Shown one piece after another: positions 62,514-64,000 of a DNA stretch of 64,000 bases. The notes under the pieces were generated by a model. The model ran no database searches, was not told where the DNA came from, and saw nothing but the letters and a program-made list of their open reading frames with translations. This DNA is from Protonemura montana (lineage: Eukaryota; Arthropoda; Insecta; Plecoptera; Nemouridae). The DNA lies in assembly GCA_947568835.1 (NCBI GenBank), contig OX387604.1, forward strand, positions 21,047,076 through 21,111,075, in the 5' to 3' direction. Made by a program: the position numbers and the translations under genes. Numbering within the stretch: position 1 is the first letter of the stretch; each line of letters starts with the position of its first letter.

Positions 62514-64000
62514 ATGAGCTATCGAGGGAGTTCTCGCGCCATGCAATATTCAAGTAGGCGACCAGAAGCTCTTTACCGGAGCAACTCCAGCCTCGAACTC
62601 GAACACCATCATTCTCACTTGGCAACCGGTCTTGGGAGTGGAGGCCCCGTCGAATTACGCCGCGAATATGGAAGCCAAGGCTCGATCGACATAATGGGGT
62701 CGACAGCAGCTCCGGCAGAAAGCTTCTTTGCCATGCTCCAAGACTACAGGCCGTCCACTCTAGCAGTGACGGATCAGAGAAGTCCCGGCCCGGCAGAATA
62801 TCTCAGAGGTAAGGTGGTTTGTTTTGCAGCATAGATCCTGCACAGGTGAATTATGGTTTGCCTTATGGCTGGTTTTATGTATCGGTGTACTACAGTACAG
62901 TGGCGTGTGGTGGGGCTAGAACTAAGGTATGCTCTTAAAAAAAATATATATATATATTTATAAATATATATATTTATACATAGATTTATTTATTTATTTA
63001 TATATATATATATATATGGACGCTGCAGGGCAATGTTAGTGTCACCCACGCGATTGTACCCAAAACAGAGCCAGCCAATGACTGATTGACTGCGGCAAGC
63101 TACCTCGTGGCGCCAGAGGAAATCTAAGCAAGAGCGGGAAGTTATTTGAATTATCTCCCAGAACACTGCTGCCGTGCCGATAGAGCTAAAAGCTACTGGG
63201 GCCGTAGCTTACGATGACGCGTTGCTAGAGCTAGAGGAGCGAGAGCAATTGAGAGAGAGCAAGTGAGAGGGAAGTACCCTCCTCCTCTCCGCTCACCCAG
63301 CGTCACCATGTATAGCGCCATAAGAGGAAGCGCGCTTTTAACGTTGAAAAACTGAAAACATCAGCCCGATTCTTTTTTCCCCGCCAAATTTGTAAATAAT
63401 TATCGTAAATGATAGAACAACCTTAAAATAACCCACTTGGTGATTTGCTCAGGGCATGCGGCGCATGCCCCGCATGCCCTGACCACACGCCCCTGCTACA
63501 GTAACACTATTTAAACTGTCTTCTCGAAAAATGGTCGCCAAATTACTTCTGTACCGACAAAAACTGAGGAAGCGTCTAGGTTGAGTCACCGCCATTTCGA
63601 GTGTTAAGATGTTTTATTTTGTTATTTCTTGCAGATAACTTGCATTTAAGACTGGTTTACACTCAATTAATCTTTGATAATGCTAAGCTTAAGGAATATT
63701 ATACATTTATCAATATTTTGAATCATAATTATTTCTTTGTAGAGGTTTGTTCAGAAGGGCGGCTTCAAGTGCTATCGGGTGGGACTAAAGGCTGGCTCGT
63801 TTGCTCAGCAGAAAGCTATAAATTAACGCCATGGCCCTCTGACTTTACCTATAAACCTAATGGTGCAGGTTTGAAAGTGTCAGGATGTGGCCCATGAAAT
63901 AACAGATTGCATTTTTCAATTGGCAGGCAAAGTGGCTCCCCCTCCTGCCTCAGAAAATGCAACCAACTCGCTGACAGAAGATGGCTCGTTATCTACGAGC
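62514..64000 (+). CDS. SIPA1L-type RapGAP (spine-associated RapGAP family), N-terminal part only
   Basis: SIPA1L proteins are large cytoplasmic Rap GTPase-activating proteins with RapGAP, PDZ and coiled-coil regions, acting at cell contacts and synapses. Two exons are visible: 62505-62808 (ATG at 62514) and 63927 to the edge, joined in phase as G|GC. The encoded sequence has the family's N-terminal signatures [36 protein letters not shown] and [11 protein letters not shown], matching the order in vertebrate SIPA1L1 (RSNS, REYGS..SID, ESFFDLLKGY). The catalytic domains lie beyond the window. The frame is open from the acceptor at 62504 to the ATG, so an upstream coding exon cannot be excluded, and vertebrate proteins are longer at this end. 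The intron holds a hAT-like MITE. Confidence 0.82.
62890..62897. repeat. Target-site duplication of hAT-like MITE, left
   Basis: CTACAGTA, repeated exactly at 63496-63503. Confidence 0.88.
62898..63495. mobile_element. hAT-like MITE in a SIPA1L-gene intron (598 bp)
   Basis: Left end CAGTGGCGTGTGGTGGGGC and inverted right end CAGGGGCGTGTGGTCAGGGC match at most positions, between perfect 8-bp repeats CTACAGTA. The interior has a TA/TTTA tract at 62938-63017 and, near the right end, three GCATGC cores in a GC-rich palindromic block (63451-63480). No coding frame. Confidence 0.87.
63496..63503. repeat. Target-site duplication of hAT-like MITE, right
   Basis: CTACAGTA, matching 62890-62897. Confidence 0.88.

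Noticed and set aside
1-64000. CRISPR arrays, operons, tRNA or rRNA genes
   Set aside because: Nothing of the kind was seen; the only tandem array is the 77-bp satellite-like block and the 5S resemblance belongs to SINE copies.

Overview
The window looks like nuclear DNA from an arthropod, most likely an insect. The genes have many short exons with GT-AG introns, introns are AT-rich, an insect-type Oatp and lipase repertoire is present, and there is a THAP-type P element. I cannot name the species. No rRNA, tRNA or CRISPR array was recognised. Exon models below were built by hand from splice signals, reading phase and family conservation.

Layout. 1-3,553 (minus): two exons of a PRL/PTP4A phosphatase whose last exon lies off the left edge. 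5,518-7,300 (plus): a P-element copy with a large internal deletion. 7,309-15,398: mostly gene-free, with two decayed hAT-type MITEs and a GC-rich, CpG-rich stretch at about 8.4-9.7 kb. 15,399-25,303 (minus): a 14-exon Oatp transporter gene (Oatp-A). 26,889-30,940 (minus): a P element that looks complete, with a 7-exon frame for a 908-residue transposase. 32,224-32,762: seven identical 77-bp tandem units. 33,827-41,780 (minus): a second, 9-exon Oatp gene (Oatp-B, SLCO4-like, 646 aa). 42,775-46,481 and 50,038-53,696 (both minus): two secreted pancreatic-lipase-family genes. 54,325-56,506 (plus): a DDX28-type mitochondrial DEAD-box helicase, head to head with the second lipase. 62,514 to the right edge (plus): the start of a SIPA1L-type RapGAP gene.

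Mobile DNA is the most striking part. The two P-element copies are nearly identical. Each has a perfect 8-bp target duplication (GAGTGCAC and GTGGTAGG) and the same ends. The short copy has lost exactly the transposase core, yet keeps the THAP DNA-binding domain and the coiled coil, fused in frame to the native C-terminus. That is the architecture of the Drosophila KP repressor, so the window may hold an autonomous P element next to its own repressor-type derivative. The window also holds five hAT-like MITEs (three with perfect 8-bp duplications) and two copies of a SINE whose head resembles 5S rRNA.

The host genes do not form one pathway. The two Oatp genes and the two lipase genes are tandem paralogues with conserved intron phases, pointing to old local duplications. 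One host-gene oddity is the first intron of Oatp-A: the upstream half of a tandem TAG/GAG acceptor would create a stop codon at the junction, and only the downstream half keeps the frame open.
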